Shown here one piece after another: positions 51,961 through 60,555 of a stretch of 64,000 bases of DNA (positions are counted from its first letter, which is position 1; every line of letters starts with the position of its first letter). The DNA is from Varibaculum cambriense. GTDB lineage: Bacteria; Actinomycetota; Actinomycetes; Actinomycetales; Actinomycetaceae. The position numbers and the translations under genes were made by a program. The notes beneath the pieces were generated by a model. That model ran no database searches. It was not told where the DNA came from and saw only the letters and a list, made by a program, of their open reading frames with translations. The stretch covers positions 62,001 to 126,000 of the forward strand of contig NZ_PKHX01000004.1 of the NCBI RefSeq assembly GCF_002848005.1. Reading direction: 5' to 3'.

Positions 51961-54519
51961 ATGCCGGGTACTAATCTGACGAAGATTGAGGCAGAAGAAC
52001 GCAAGAACGTTATCGGGAAAGTCGATTACACCGTTCAGGTGGAACTATCGGAAAGCGGAGACACTTTTGCCTCCCGCACGGTGATTGATTTTACCGCCCA
52101 AGCGGGCGCCAGTACTTTCGTGGATTTAATCGCCCCCGAGGTGCTGTCTATTCAGCTAAATGGGCAAGATCTGGGTACTGATTGTTACCGCGATAACCGG
52201 ATTGAGCTTAGCAACCTGCAGGCAGAAAACCGCCTGGAAGTGGTGGCTAACTGCGCCTATATGCATACTGGCGAGGGTGCGCATCGCTTTACGGACCCCG
52301 CCGATGGCCTCACCTATGTTTACACCCAGTTTGAGGTGCCGGATGCGCGGCGAGTATTTGCTTGTTTTGAGCAACCCGATCTGAAAGCGACCTACCAGTT
52401 CTCGGTGACCGTTCCGGAAAGCTGGACGGTGCTGTCAAATATGGATACCCCGCGTCCGCAATCTTTAAAGGTGGAGCGTGCCGGGGATACTAAGCAACAT
52501 GTTTTCCATTTTGAACGCACGCCTTTACTATCCAGCTATATCACTGCCCTGGTCGCCGGCCCCTACCATAGCGTCAAATCGGTGCTTACCAGTATCGATG
52601 GACGCTCCATTCCCTTGGGGGTTTACTGCCGGCAATCGCTAGCCAAGTATCTGGACGCGGATTTTGTAATAGAACAAACCATCGCGGGATTCCGTTTTTA
52701 CGAGTCTCACTACGGTCGCCCCTATCCCTTCACCAAGTATGACCAGATTTTTGTTCCCGAATATAACGCGGGGGCAATGGAAAACGCCGGTTGCATTACT
52801 TTCCGGGATGAATATATTTTCCGCACTAAGCCGTCTGGAGCGCAGCTGGAACAGCTAACTAACACGATTCTGCACGAGCTGGCTCATATGTGGTTTGGGG
52901 ATCTGGTCACCATGAAATGGTGGGATGACCTGTGGCTAAATGAGTCTTTTGCCGAGTTTATGTCCTATTGGTGCATGGCAGAAGGCACTCGCTTCCAGGA
53001 TGCCTGGACCGGGTTTACGATGCGCAAAGTCTGGGGAGTCAACTGCGATCAGCTGCCTACTACCCATCCGATTGTGGCGCCGATCAGTGATCTCGCAGAT
53101 GTGGAAGTTAACTTCGATGGGATCACCTATTCCAAGGGCGCTTGCGTGCTGCGGCAACTAGTGGCTTATGTGGGTGAAGGTAATTTCTTATCCGCTTTGC
53201 GTAGCTATTTCGCTAGCCACGAATATTCCAATGCCACTTTGGCCGATTTCTTGGGAGAACTCGAGAACGCCAGTGGCCGCAATTTAAAGCAGTGGAGTCA
53301 GGTTTGGCTGCTTGAGGCCGGGATTACCCAGTTGGAGTCGCAAATTGAACGCGACCCCAGCGGTAAAGTCACCAGCTTCAACATTATCCAGTCTTTGCCG
53401 CAGGAAGGCACCAGTTTACGCCCCCACGCCACTAGCGTCGGCGCCTATGATTTTGATTCCCGCGGGAAACTGGTGTTGGTGCGCCGCGCCGACGTAGATA
53501 TTAAAGGCGAGGTCACCGCGGTTCCCGGTTTGGTGGGTACCAACCATGACGTCTATGTGCTGAACTACGAGGATTTAGCGTATGCGAAGATCCGTTTTGA
53601 TGCTGACTCCTGGGAGGTACTGCGTAATCGCGTTGGCGATTTCGCGGATTCATTGCCGCGAGCAGTGATTATGTGTGCCGCCTGGGATATGGTGCGCGAC
53701 GGGGATCTGAGTGCTTCGAAATACTTAGAGATGGCTTTGGGTGCGCTCAAACACGAAACTAATTCTTCAGTGTTGAACGGGATTCTACGGCATATCCAGG
53801 GCGCTTTGGTCTACTATGCTGCTGATCCCGCTAGCGCTCATCGCCTGCTGGCTCCGGCACTTTTGGCTCTGGCAGAAGAAGCGGAAGCGGGCTCGGATCG
53901 GCAACGCCAATTGGTGCGGGCATTCTTGCAGGTTGCGGGAGGAAAGGAAGCACCGGAAATTAAGCGTTGGTTTGCGGAAGGCAAAGTGCTTGAGGGCGTC
54001 AGTGTAGATACGGATTTGCGTTGGGATATGCTCTTTGCCCTCGCCGCTAATGGGCAGGCCGACGAAGATATGATCCGCAAAATGGAGGAAAGCGACGATA
54101 CGATTACCGGCCGGGAGAATGCTTTCTTGGCGCGCGCCGCGCTACCGGGTCGAGAAAACAAGACGCAGTGGGCGCAGCGGGTGCTGGAAGACACTAGCCT
54201 CACCAATGGGCAGATTGATGCCTTGACCGTGGGGATTGCACGTTCCCTCTGGCTGCAGCCAGCCGATGCCGCCGATATGATCGAGCCCTATTTTGCGGCA
54301 CTTAACGATATTTGGTCCTCCCGCACTATGCATATGGCAGAATCCCTGGTAGGCGGGCTTTACCCCTTAGCCGTGCAAAGTAGGGAAGGATTTGACCTGG
54401 TGGAGCGGACAGAGCGTTGGCTAACAGAGAACCCGGATGCCGATAAGGCGCTGCGCCGCCTGGTGCTAGAAGAACTCGATGGGGCGCGGCGCTCTAAGCG
54501 GGCTCGCACCGGTAAATAG
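51961..54519 (+). CDS. pepN: Aminopeptidase N (M1 family)
   Basis: An 852-residue zinc exopeptidase. It has the M1 exopeptidase motif GAMENAGCITF, the zinc site HELAHMWFGDLVTMKWWDDLWLNESFAEF with the third ligand in NESFAEF, and the tyrosine of ITYSKGACVL. The C-terminal half is the ERAP1-like helical domain typical of actinobacterial PepN. There is no signal peptide, so it acts in the cytosol, removing N-terminal residues. AGGAGAGG lies just before the ATG. It converges with dnaE2, and an imperfect inverted repeat fills the gap. Confidence 0.95.
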   Translation: MPGTNLTKIEAEERKNVIGKVDYTVQVELSESGDTFASRTVIDFTAQAGASTFVDLIAPEVLSIQLNGQDLGTDCYRDNRIELSNLQAENRLEVVANCAYMHTGEGAHRFTDPADGLTYVYTQFEVPDARRVFACFEQPDLKATYQFSVTVPESWTVLSNMDTPRPQSLKVERAGDTKQHVFHFERTPLLSSYITALVAGPYHSVKSVLTSIDGRSIPLGVYCRQSLAKYLDADFVIEQTIAGFRFYESHYGRPYPFTKYDQIFVPEYNAGAMENAGCITFRDEYIFRTKPSGAQLEQLTNTILHELAHMWFGDLVTMKWWDDLWLNESFAEFMSYWCMAEGTRFQDAWTGFTMRKVWGVNCDQLPTTHPIVAPISDLADVEVNFDGITYSKGACVLRQLVAYVGEGNFLSALRSYFASHEYSNATLADFLGELENASGRNLKQWSQVWLLEAGITQLESQIERDPSGKVTSFNIIQSLPQEGTSLRPHATSVGAYDFDSRGKLVLVRRADVDIKGEVTAVPGLVGTNHDVYVLNYEDLAYAKIRFDADSWEVLRNRVGDFADSLPRAVIMCAAWDMVRDGDLSASKYLEMALGALKHETNSSVLNGILRHIQGALVYYAADPASAHRLLAPALLALAEEAEAGSDRQRQLVRAFLQVAGGKEAPEIKRWFAEGKVLEGVSVDTDLRWDMLFALAANGQADEDMIRKMEESDDTITGRENAFLARAALPGRENKTQWAQRVLEDTSLTNGQIDALTVGIARSLWLQPADAADMIEPYFAALNDIWSSRTMHMAESLVGGLYPLAVQSREGFDLVERTERWLTENPDADKALRRLVLEELDGARRSKRARTGK

Positions 54520-54551
54520 CAGTACCGTTTTTGCCTTTTCCACTAGCCAAG

Positions 54552-54611
54552 TAGCTACTTTTCTTTACCCCGAGGGCGCGTATAACAGCTTTTGGGGTAG
54601 GAAAGTAGCTA
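54552..54611. terminator. Imperfect inverted repeat between convergent pepN and dnaE2
   Basis: TAGCTACTTTTCTTTACCCC (54552-54571) pairs with GGGGTAGGAAAGTAGCTA (54594-54611) apart from a small bulge. Position between two converging stops suggests a bidirectional terminator. The right arm contains CTTTTGGGGTAG, also seen at 59944-59955. Confidence 0.5.
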
Positions 54612-54661
54612 GCTGATGGGCAGACAGCTAGGGGCGGGGGCTTGCTTTGCCGCTGCCGCCG

Positions 54662-57600
54662 CTAACGAAAATCTCGAGATTTGGTTTCTACCGGCAGGTT
54701 TAAGGGCTCGATTTTATCTGCCAGTAGCGCTAGGGCTCCGTCTTTGGCTTGCAACACTCCCCGAACGATGAGGGCGTTTTGGCTGAGGGCGAGGCGGCGG
54801 TAACGCTGCCAGCAACCAACTTGGCAGATCACGTTGACTAGCCCGGTTTCGTCCTCTAAAGATAAAAACACTACCCCTTTGGCAGTGTGGGGGCGTTGGC
54901 GGTGCGTAACTAGCCCCGCGCAGCGGATACGTTTGCCGGCTAGTTGCGGGCGCAGCCTAGCGGCTGGGAGGATCCCCCGCCGGGTAAGTTCTGCTCGCAC
55001 TAGTTTCGTGGGGTATCCCCACAGGCTAATTCCCAGGGCAGAGCTGTCCCATTTTACTTGTTCCCCGGTACTTAAGGGCGCTAAGTTAGGTGTCGCCTCG
55101 CTGAGGGTGATCCCCGGTAGTTCTGGCTGGTAAAAGCATTTTTGCGGGGCAGCTAGCAGGGGCGCGCGCCAGAGCCCTTCGCGCCGGGTCACCCCCAGGG
55201 AAGAAAGCGTGCCCGCGCCAGCCAGCAGTTCCAGGGCGGCAGTGGGCAGGCGGGCGCGGGAAGTAAAGTCCTCCAAGGTTTTAAAGGAACCAGCTTCGCG
55301 GGCATCTAAAATGCTTTCTATCCACGGCGTCCGCATCCCGCGGATCTCTGATAGTCCCAGGTTTAGGGAAGTGAGGTCGTCTCCGGGAACCGAATCTTTC
55401 TGGGAGGTGTTTACGTCTGGGCGTAAGATTTTTATTCCGTGGCGGCGAGCATCGGAGATTAATGATTGCGGGGAATAAAATCCCATCGGCTGGTTAGCGA
55501 GGATCGCGGCGTAAAAAACTGCGGGATAATAGGCTTTTAGCCAGGCGGAGGCATACACCAGGTAGGCGAAGGAAAAAGCGTGAGATTCTGGGAAACCGAA
55601 CTCGGCGAAGCCGGACATTTGCGCCCAGATTTTTTCTTGTACCGGCGGCGGGATCTGATTCTTTTCCATGCCCCGAAAAAACTCGGCGCGCAAATCAGCT
55701 AGGTGCTCCCCCGGGTTTTTGCGTCCCATCGCCCGGCGCAGGTTATCTGATTGGGAACCGTTAAACCCGGCGGCGTCTTTGGCGATCCGCATTAGTTGTT
55801 CTTGAAAAAGTGGCACCCCTAAGGTGCGTTCCAGGGCGGGTTTTAGCAGCGGATGCAGGTAAGTAACTTTTTCGCGCCCTAAGCGGCGCGCCAAATAGGG
55901 GTTTACGGCTTGCCCTTGGATCGGGCCGGGACGAATCAAAGCCACTTCGACTACCAGGTCATAGAAGCATTTAGGTTTCAGGCGCGGCAGAGTAGACATT
56001 TGGGCGCGGGACTCTACCTGGAAAACCCCGACGGTATCGGCTGCCTGTAACAGCTGGTAAACCCGGGGATCTTCCGGGGGTAAGTTATGTAGGCGCCAAG
56101 GCTCGCCGGAGGGCGATTTTTCGCCATGCGCCTGTAAAGTTTCAAAAGCAGTGCGCAGCGCCCCCATCATCCCCAGGGAGAGTAAATCGATTTTCACTAA
56201 CCCGGCTTCGGCACAGCTATCTTTATCCCATTGCACCACGGTTCGCCCCGGCATATTTGCCCAGTTAATCGCGGCCACTTCGGTAAGCGGCTTATCGGAA
56301 AGCACCATCCCGCCACAGTGGATCCCCAGGTGACGCGGAAGTTTTTGTAACTGAGTAGCTATATTTCGCACGTTTTCCGGTAAAGCCTTTCGGTCTAGCC
56401 GCGCCCATTTCGCGGCGGTCTTGGCATCATATCCGAGGGCGCGGGAGGCGTCTTTTAGCGCGGCTCGCGGGCGATAACTAATCACATTAGCCACTTGAGC
56501 GGCATTTTCCCGGCCATATTTGGCGTAGACGTGCTGAAGTACTTTTTCGCGTTGATTAGATTCAATATCCAGGTCAATATCGGGCAGATCTTTACGGTCT
56601 GGGGTCAGGAAACGGTCGAATAGCATTTGGTGGCGCACCGCATCTACCGCGGTGATTCCCAGGCAGTAACAGACCGCCGAATTGGCAGCAGAGCCACGTC
56701 CTTGCACATAGATACCGGAGGAAAAACAGTAGTCAACTATTTCTTTCACAATCAGGAAGTACCCGGAGAATCCTTTTTGGAAAATCACTTTCAATTCTTG
56801 TCGAATTGTCTCTGCCGCTTTTTCCGGCACCGGATCCCCATAGCGGCTACGCGCCCCCTGCCAGGAAAGCTTCTCCAGGTAGGAGTCGGCGCTATATCCG
56901 GGCGGCACCCTCGCTAAAGGTAGATGCGGCACCGGGGTAGAAAAATCAAAAATCAGGTCTTTTCCGATTGCGGCCGCATTTTCGAGGGCGTGGGGAATCT
57001 GCTGGTAGATACGGCGCAGTTGCTCCGGAGACCGCAACATGGCATGCGCGGCGGGGAGGAAGTCTTGAACTTTATCTAGGGGCAGGCGGTGGCGGGTGGC
57101 GGTCATAACGTCTGCCAGGTGCTGACTGGCAGGATCAGCGCAGCGGGCAGCGCTGGTGGCTACTAAGGGCAACTTAGTTTTGCGCGCCAAGTGATCTAGT
57201 TGCGCCGCTAGGCGCTCTTCCCCATCGAAACCGGCTAAGGCGGCCTCTACCGCTACGTTTTCTGCTCCAAACATCTCTTTTAGTTGCTCGAGGCAGCGAG
57301 CTGCCGCCGCGATTCCGGAGCGGTAAAGTACGCGCCGCAGCGGTCCGGCGCGGGTGCCGGTTAATACTAGCCATTGCCCTTTTGCCCAGGAGGCTAACTC
57401 AGCTAGGTTTTGCCGGTCTGCTTCTCGCTTGCCGGCAGCTAGGTGATGGGCGCTGATTGCTCCAGTTAAAGCAGAATACCCCTGGTCAGATCGGCAGATA
57501 ACTGGCAGATGGGTTTCGTCCTCTAAAGTAAATTCGCACCCCGGCAAGAAAGCGAGACCGGCTTGGCGGGCGGCGGCGCGTGCCTCCATCAACCCGTAAA

Positions 57601-57733
57601 CTCCGTCATAATCGAGTAGCGCTAGACCGGATAGCCCCAGCTTTTTCGCCCCGCGCACCATTTCGCGCGGCGAACACGCCCCGACGGCGAAGGAATAGGC
57701 AGAATGAGCGTGCAACTCGATGTAGCCACTCAT
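54662..57733 (-). CDS. dnaE2: Error-prone DNA polymerase III alpha (DnaE2)
   Basis: Damage-inducible translesion polymerase, 1023 residues. The PHP domain opens with IELHAHSAYSFAVGA. The palm shows GRGSAANSAVCYCLGI and the catalytic PDIDLDIES, and further on NLRRAMGRKNPGEHL and FGFPESHAFSFAYLVYASAWLK. A C-terminal OB-fold (IRCAGLVTHRQRPHTAKGVVFLSLEDETG) is typical of DnaE2. It lacks the tau-binding tail of DnaE1. I use the ATG at 57733 that overlaps the imuB stop by four bases; a frame extending back to 57931 lies in imuB and has no family match. Confidence 0.93.
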   Translation of the reverse strand: MSGYIELHAHSAYSFAVGACSPREMVRGAKKLGLSGLALLDYDGVYGLMEARAAARQAGLAFLPGCEFTLEDETHLPVICRSDQGYSALTGAISAHHLAAGKREADRQNLAELASWAKGQWLVLTGTRAGPLRRVLYRSGIAAAARCLEQLKEMFGAENVAVEAALAGFDGEERLAAQLDHLARKTKLPLVATSAARCADPASQHLADVMTATRHRLPLDKVQDFLPAAHAMLRSPEQLRRIYQQIPHALENAAAIGKDLIFDFSTPVPHLPLARVPPGYSADSYLEKLSWQGARSRYGDPVPEKAAETIRQELKVIFQKGFSGYFLIVKEIVDYCFSSGIYVQGRGSAANSAVCYCLGITAVDAVRHQMLFDRFLTPDRKDLPDIDLDIESNQREKVLQHVYAKYGRENAAQVANVISYRPRAALKDASRALGYDAKTAAKWARLDRKALPENVRNIATQLQKLPRHLGIHCGGMVLSDKPLTEVAAINWANMPGRTVVQWDKDSCAEAGLVKIDLLSLGMMGALRTAFETLQAHGEKSPSGEPWRLHNLPPEDPRVYQLLQAADTVGVFQVESRAQMSTLPRLKPKCFYDLVVEVALIRPGPIQGQAVNPYLARRLGREKVTYLHPLLKPALERTLGVPLFQEQLMRIAKDAAGFNGSQSDNLRRAMGRKNPGEHLADLRAEFFRGMEKNQIPPPVQEKIWAQMSGFAEFGFPESHAFSFAYLVYASAWLKAYYPAVFYAAILANQPMGFYSPQSLISDARRHGIKILRPDVNTSQKDSVPGDDLTSLNLGLSEIRGMRTPWIESILDAREAGSFKTLEDFTSRARLPTAALELLAGAGTLSSLGVTRREGLWRAPLLAAPQKCFYQPELPGITLSEATPNLAPLSTGEQVKWDSSALGISLWGYPTKLVRAELTRRGILPAARLRPQLAGKRIRCAGLVTHRQRPHTAKGVVFLSLEDETGLVNVICQVGCWQRYRRLALSQNALIVRGVLQAKDGALALLADKIEPLNLPVETKSRDFR

Positions 57734-59304
57734 TTTTGCCCCTCCCAGGCATCTAACCACCAGGAGGATTTGCGGTACACCAGCAGTAAAGTTTCTTGCT
57801 CGCCGTAAACTCGCAGGAAAATCCGGGGACCTAGGTGATTGGGAACTCCGGGGCGCCACCACTGTCCGTTTATGGGCCAGGGACCTTCGGTTTTCTTCAC
57901 CGCTATTTTCCGTCCGGCTACCCGCACCCATTTGACCGGGGCTTTTAGCTGTCCGTCTCGTCCGGGCAGAATTTTCCGGCCGCGACTATCGATAATTCCC
58001 GCCGGTTTGGGGTGCATGAAAACTATTTCCGGTGCTACCCCACTGAGCGCCCCGACTCTAGGGCGCGGACGCTTTTGGCTCCCCCGCTCTTGCCAAGGTT
58101 TCAGTTCAATCACTGAACGCGGATCATATCCACTGGTTAAATGGGGTACCCGCACTCCACGTTTACCTAATAAAGAGCTGGCGCTGCGGGCTGCCTGATC
58201 GACTTCCTGGGGAGGATCGGCGTTTTGTCCCCAAAGCGGGGTCATCGCCTGGCGGGCATCTACCGTCTTTAAGGGATGCAGCTCTATCTGCGAGACCGCC
58301 CCTAGAGCTTTGCTGCCGCTACCTCCGACTGTAACCGTCTCTAACTGGTGTTTTATCCGTTCTACTAGGTCTTTGCTGCTGACCTCTACCCCCAGGTTCC
58401 AGCTGCGGCTAAGTACTTTTCCGTTTTCGCAGCGGCAAATAAACTGTACCTGGGTGCACACCTGCCCGTTTGCGCGCAGGCGGGCATACATTTCTACTAC
58501 TAATGCCCGGGCGGGCAGTAACAGCTGGGTGAGGGAGCTGGCAGGTGGGGTGAAGAATTGGTAGAGCCCGGGTGAGGCGGGCGCGGTTTTCACCTTGGCA
58601 GCGTCCTCTAGGTTTTCCCCGCTCGCTAAGTCGTAGCTAATCGCTCCTAGAGTACCGAAACGCCGGATCAACGCCGGGCGTCCCAGGGCGCACATTTGCC
58701 CCAAGGTGGTGATTCCCAAATGGGTTAGGCTGTCTGTCATTTTTGTTAGGTACTGGTCGGAGAAATCGAATCCGCTTATTTTTATCCCCGGACGCAAGAA
58801 AAACCCCAGGCTACTTAGGGGTTGCGCACCAAGAAACGGCATTAGCTGGGAATCAGAAACCAGCAGCTGTTCGCGGGCAGCTAGGCACGTCGCTAAAGTG
58901 CCGCTAGCGATCCCAATCTGCACCGCGTATCCTACCTGTGCTAAGTCTTCGGTTAGTTCTTCGGCGAAGGCGGTTTCGGCGCGGCGCTGACTGCGACTTA
59001 AGGCGGCGCTCACCAGCCCGGGAAACCAACATTTAGGGGTATAGAGTTGCTCGGCCACGGCCTCGATAACCGGTTGAAACGCCAGTTCCGCAGCTGCCAG
59101 TGAGTAGGGTTTTTCTTTGAGGGAGGGACAGAGGACCCGCGCTTGCTTTAGCCGCATCTGCGGCCTGATTCCGGCGGCTCTCGCGGGAGCCGTGACTGCC
59201 TGCACCCGCCCGCCGCTACACAGCGCGACTGCTTCATCTAGGGGGAGCTGGGCGGCTTGGGCTGGCCACTCGGGGATATAGAGGGCTAGTAATCTCTCGT
59301 TCAC
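57730..59304 (-). CDS. imuB: Catalytically dead Y-family protein ImuB
   Basis: A 524-residue member of the DinB/Y-family that links the beta clamp to DnaE2 in the mutasome. The N-terminus reads LLALYIPEWPAQAAQL, where a true Y polymerase has an acidic active site, so synthesis activity is lost as in other ImuB proteins. Helix-hairpin motifs (LGITTLGQMCALGRPALIRRFG) and the long C-terminal region for partner binding follow. GTG start with GAGGAGGGCGAG upstream. The dnaE2 start overlaps its end, a tight coupling that fits the known complex. Confidence 0.9.
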   Translation of the reverse strand: MNERLLALYIPEWPAQAAQLPLDEAVALCSGGRVQAVTAPARAAGIRPQMRLKQARVLCPSLKEKPYSLAAAELAFQPVIEAVAEQLYTPKCWFPGLVSAALSRSQRRAETAFAEELTEDLAQVGYAVQIGIASGTLATCLAAREQLLVSDSQLMPFLGAQPLSSLGFFLRPGIKISGFDFSDQYLTKMTDSLTHLGITTLGQMCALGRPALIRRFGTLGAISYDLASGENLEDAAKVKTAPASPGLYQFFTPPASSLTQLLLPARALVVEMYARLRANGQVCTQVQFICRCENGKVLSRSWNLGVEVSSKDLVERIKHQLETVTVGGSGSKALGAVSQIELHPLKTVDARQAMTPLWGQNADPPQEVDQAARSASSLLGKRGVRVPHLTSGYDPRSVIELKPWQERGSQKRPRPRVGALSGVAPEIVFMHPKPAGIIDSRGRKILPGRDGQLKAPVKWVRVAGRKIAVKKTEGPWPINGQWWRPGVPNHLGPRIFLRVYGEQETLLLVYRKSSWWLDAWEGQK

Positions 59305-59404
59305 CTCGCCCTCCTCGCCTTAATCGGGACAGCTAGGAGAAAACGAAACGCCAGACATAAACCCAATAACGCCGATAGTGGGGTTGCAGAGCGCAGAGGA
59401 TCCA

Positions 59405-59890
59405 TCACGCACTCACCTTTATGGCGGTTGCTGCCCCAAGGGAACTCGTAGCAGGCAGGGCGTTAGCTTCTAGGGAGATAGCGCCTGCCCAGGCCGACGC
59501 AGACAAGATTACGCAGCCGGAGCGGCGTGCTTTCGCGGTTAGAATCCGTTGTTGCTGCGGGCCGTAATCTACCATCCCGATAGCCAGGACTGCCGCGCAG
59601 GGTACGAAAAGTTGGGCGCATGCCAGGGCGCTGCCGCCGGTATAGGGAATGGTGATTACCCGCCTTAAGTCCAGCCCGATTTGCCAGGCGCGCTGCCAGC
59701 CTAGATCGGGGAAATCTAGGAATACTGCCCAGCCGCTCTCCCCCATTTTTTCGGCGGCTATCTCTAGCAGCTGCGCTCCGCCCGTTACTTTTTGATAAGC
59801 GCTGGCCAGTGGCTTGGGGGTGCGAGACTGCATCGCCAAAACCTGGCGCGCCTTTTCCAGGCGCTGCAACTGAGCCAACCTATCGAACAT
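59405..59890 (-). CDS. ImuA' (RecA-like mutasome partner)
   Basis: A 161-residue protein in the position of the ImuA' gene of actinobacteria. It opens MFDRLAQLQRLEKARQVLAM and has a central hydrophobic beta-rich core (GWAVFLDFPDLGWQRAWQIGLDLRRVITIPY, CAAVLAIGMVD) resembling a reduced RecA/SulA-like fold without a Walker A. I start it at the ATG at 59890, inside a perfect LexA box and seven bases from a TATAAT, not at an upstream frame start without a promoter. ImuA' is needed for DnaE2-ImuB mutagenesis in mycobacteria. A 100-base gap separates it from imuB. Confidence 0.75.
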   Translation of the reverse strand: MFDRLAQLQRLEKARQVLAMQSRTPKPLASAYQKVTGGAQLLEIAAEKMGESGWAVFLDFPDLGWQRAWQIGLDLRRVITIPYTGGSALACAQLFVPCAAVLAIGMVDYGPQQQRILTAKARRSGCVILSASAWAGAISLEANALPATSSLGAATAIKVSA

Positions 59891-59898
59891 ACGTTCGA
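59883..59898 (-). promoter_or_regulatory. Perfect LexA (SOS) box at imuA'
   Basis: TCGAACATACGTTCGA has the exact TCGAAC-N4-GTTCGA form of the mycobacterial/actinobacterial LexA site. It overlaps the start codon (59890) and the last base of the -10 element, so repressor binding would block transcription start. Confidence 0.9.
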
Positions 59899-59926
59899 TT
59901 ATAGGGAGCCTCCCCCGATTTGTCAC
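59898..59926 (-). promoter_or_regulatory. Promoter of the imuA'-imuB-dnaE2 operon
   Basis: On the minus strand, GTGACA (59926-59921), 17 bases, then TATAAT (59903-59898). The ATG follows after seven bases, so the transcript is probably leaderless. GTGACA matches five of six bases of the -35 consensus TTGACA. Confidence 0.8.
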
Positions 59927-59953
59927 CCTTTTTTCCGGGAGTGCTTTTGGGGT

Positions 59954-59973
59954 AGAAAATCTACCTTTGAGGG
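59954..59973. repeat. 20-bp repeat, left copy beside the toxin-antitoxin locus
   Basis: AGAAAATCTACCTTTGAGGG; the right copy at 60734-60753 differs by one base. The two flank the YafQ/DinJ genes. Confidence 0.8.
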
Positions 59974-59995
59974 GTGCAGATTAGTAGTTCAGCCC

Positions 59996-60274
59996 CTAAA
60001 AGAGATCTGAGTGACTTCCGGTTGCAACTAGGGACAGCACCAGCACGTCGTCTTGCTTGTAGTAAATCAGCAACCAGTCTGGTTCTATATGACACTCTCG
60101 ATGTTTTACCCAGTTGCCAGTTAGCGCATGGTCTCGACATTTTTCCGGTAAAGGAGTATCGCTCGCCAGAAGGTCAACGATCCTCGCTAGTTTTCCGAGG
60201 TCTTTTCCCCGCTTTTTTGCAGCTTTGAGTTGTTTGCGAAACTGCGAGGAGTATTTAATGGCATAGCGCGCCAT
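59996..60274 (-). CDS. YafQ-family mRNA interferase toxin
   Basis: A 92-residue RelE-superfamily toxin of the YafQ group, which cuts mRNA on the ribosome. Family positions are kept: His49 in RDHALTG, His62-Asp66-Trp67 in CHIEPDWLLIYY, and His88 and Phe92 in GSHSDLF. The arginine that YafQ has before TG (Arg83 in Escherichia coli) is Ala84 here (VATGSH), which may weaken catalysis. Its ATG overlaps the antitoxin stop by one base (TAATG), so translation is coupled. A decayed copy lies at 63872-63946. Confidence 0.88.
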   Translation of the reverse strand: MARYAIKYSSQFRKQLKAAKKRGKDLGKLARIVDLLASDTPLPEKCRDHALTGNWVKHRECHIEPDWLLIYYKQDDVLVLSLVATGSHSDLF

Positions 60275-60555
60275 TAGTCATCCTCACTTAGAGCCGCAGC
60301 AAATGCTTCACGGGCACTTGCGTAGCCGGGAACGCGGGGATCTTTGGCAATCTGCTCCGCCTCTAGCATGGCGGCGATCGTCTCCCTATTGGGGTTGCCT
60401 AGTTGAATCTGAAAAGGAATGGCACGCTCGCGGATAGCTTGCCGCACGAAAACGTTAAACGCGGTAGAAATATTCATTCCCATCTCGTTAAACAGCTGAT
60501 CCGCCTCTTTTTTCAAGGTCGCGTCCATACGAATACTGATATTTGTTGTAGCCAT
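60274..60555 (-). CDS. DinJ/RelB-family antitoxin
   Basis: A 93-residue antitoxin. The ribbon-helix-helix DNA-binding half is MATTNISIRMDATLKKEADQLFNEMGMNISTAFNVFVRQAIRERAIPF, and the C-terminal half is the flexible toxin-wrapping segment ending GYASAREAFAAALSEDD. It would neutralise the YafQ product and repress its own promoter. The ATG at 60555 is preceded by AAAAGGGGATATATT, a fair ribosome site; an in-frame start at 60615 adds 20 residues without support. Confidence 0.88.
   Translation of the reverse strand: MATTNISIRMDATLKKEADQLFNEMGMNISTAFNVFVRQAIRERAIPFQIQLGNPNRETIAAMLEAEQIAKDPRVPGYASAREAFAAALSEDD

Noticed and set aside
57734..57931. In-frame N-terminal extension of dnaE2 by 66 residues
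   Set aside because: It lies inside imuB, is basic and low-complexity, matches no PHP domain, and the ATG at 57733 overlaps the imuB stop in the usual coupled way.
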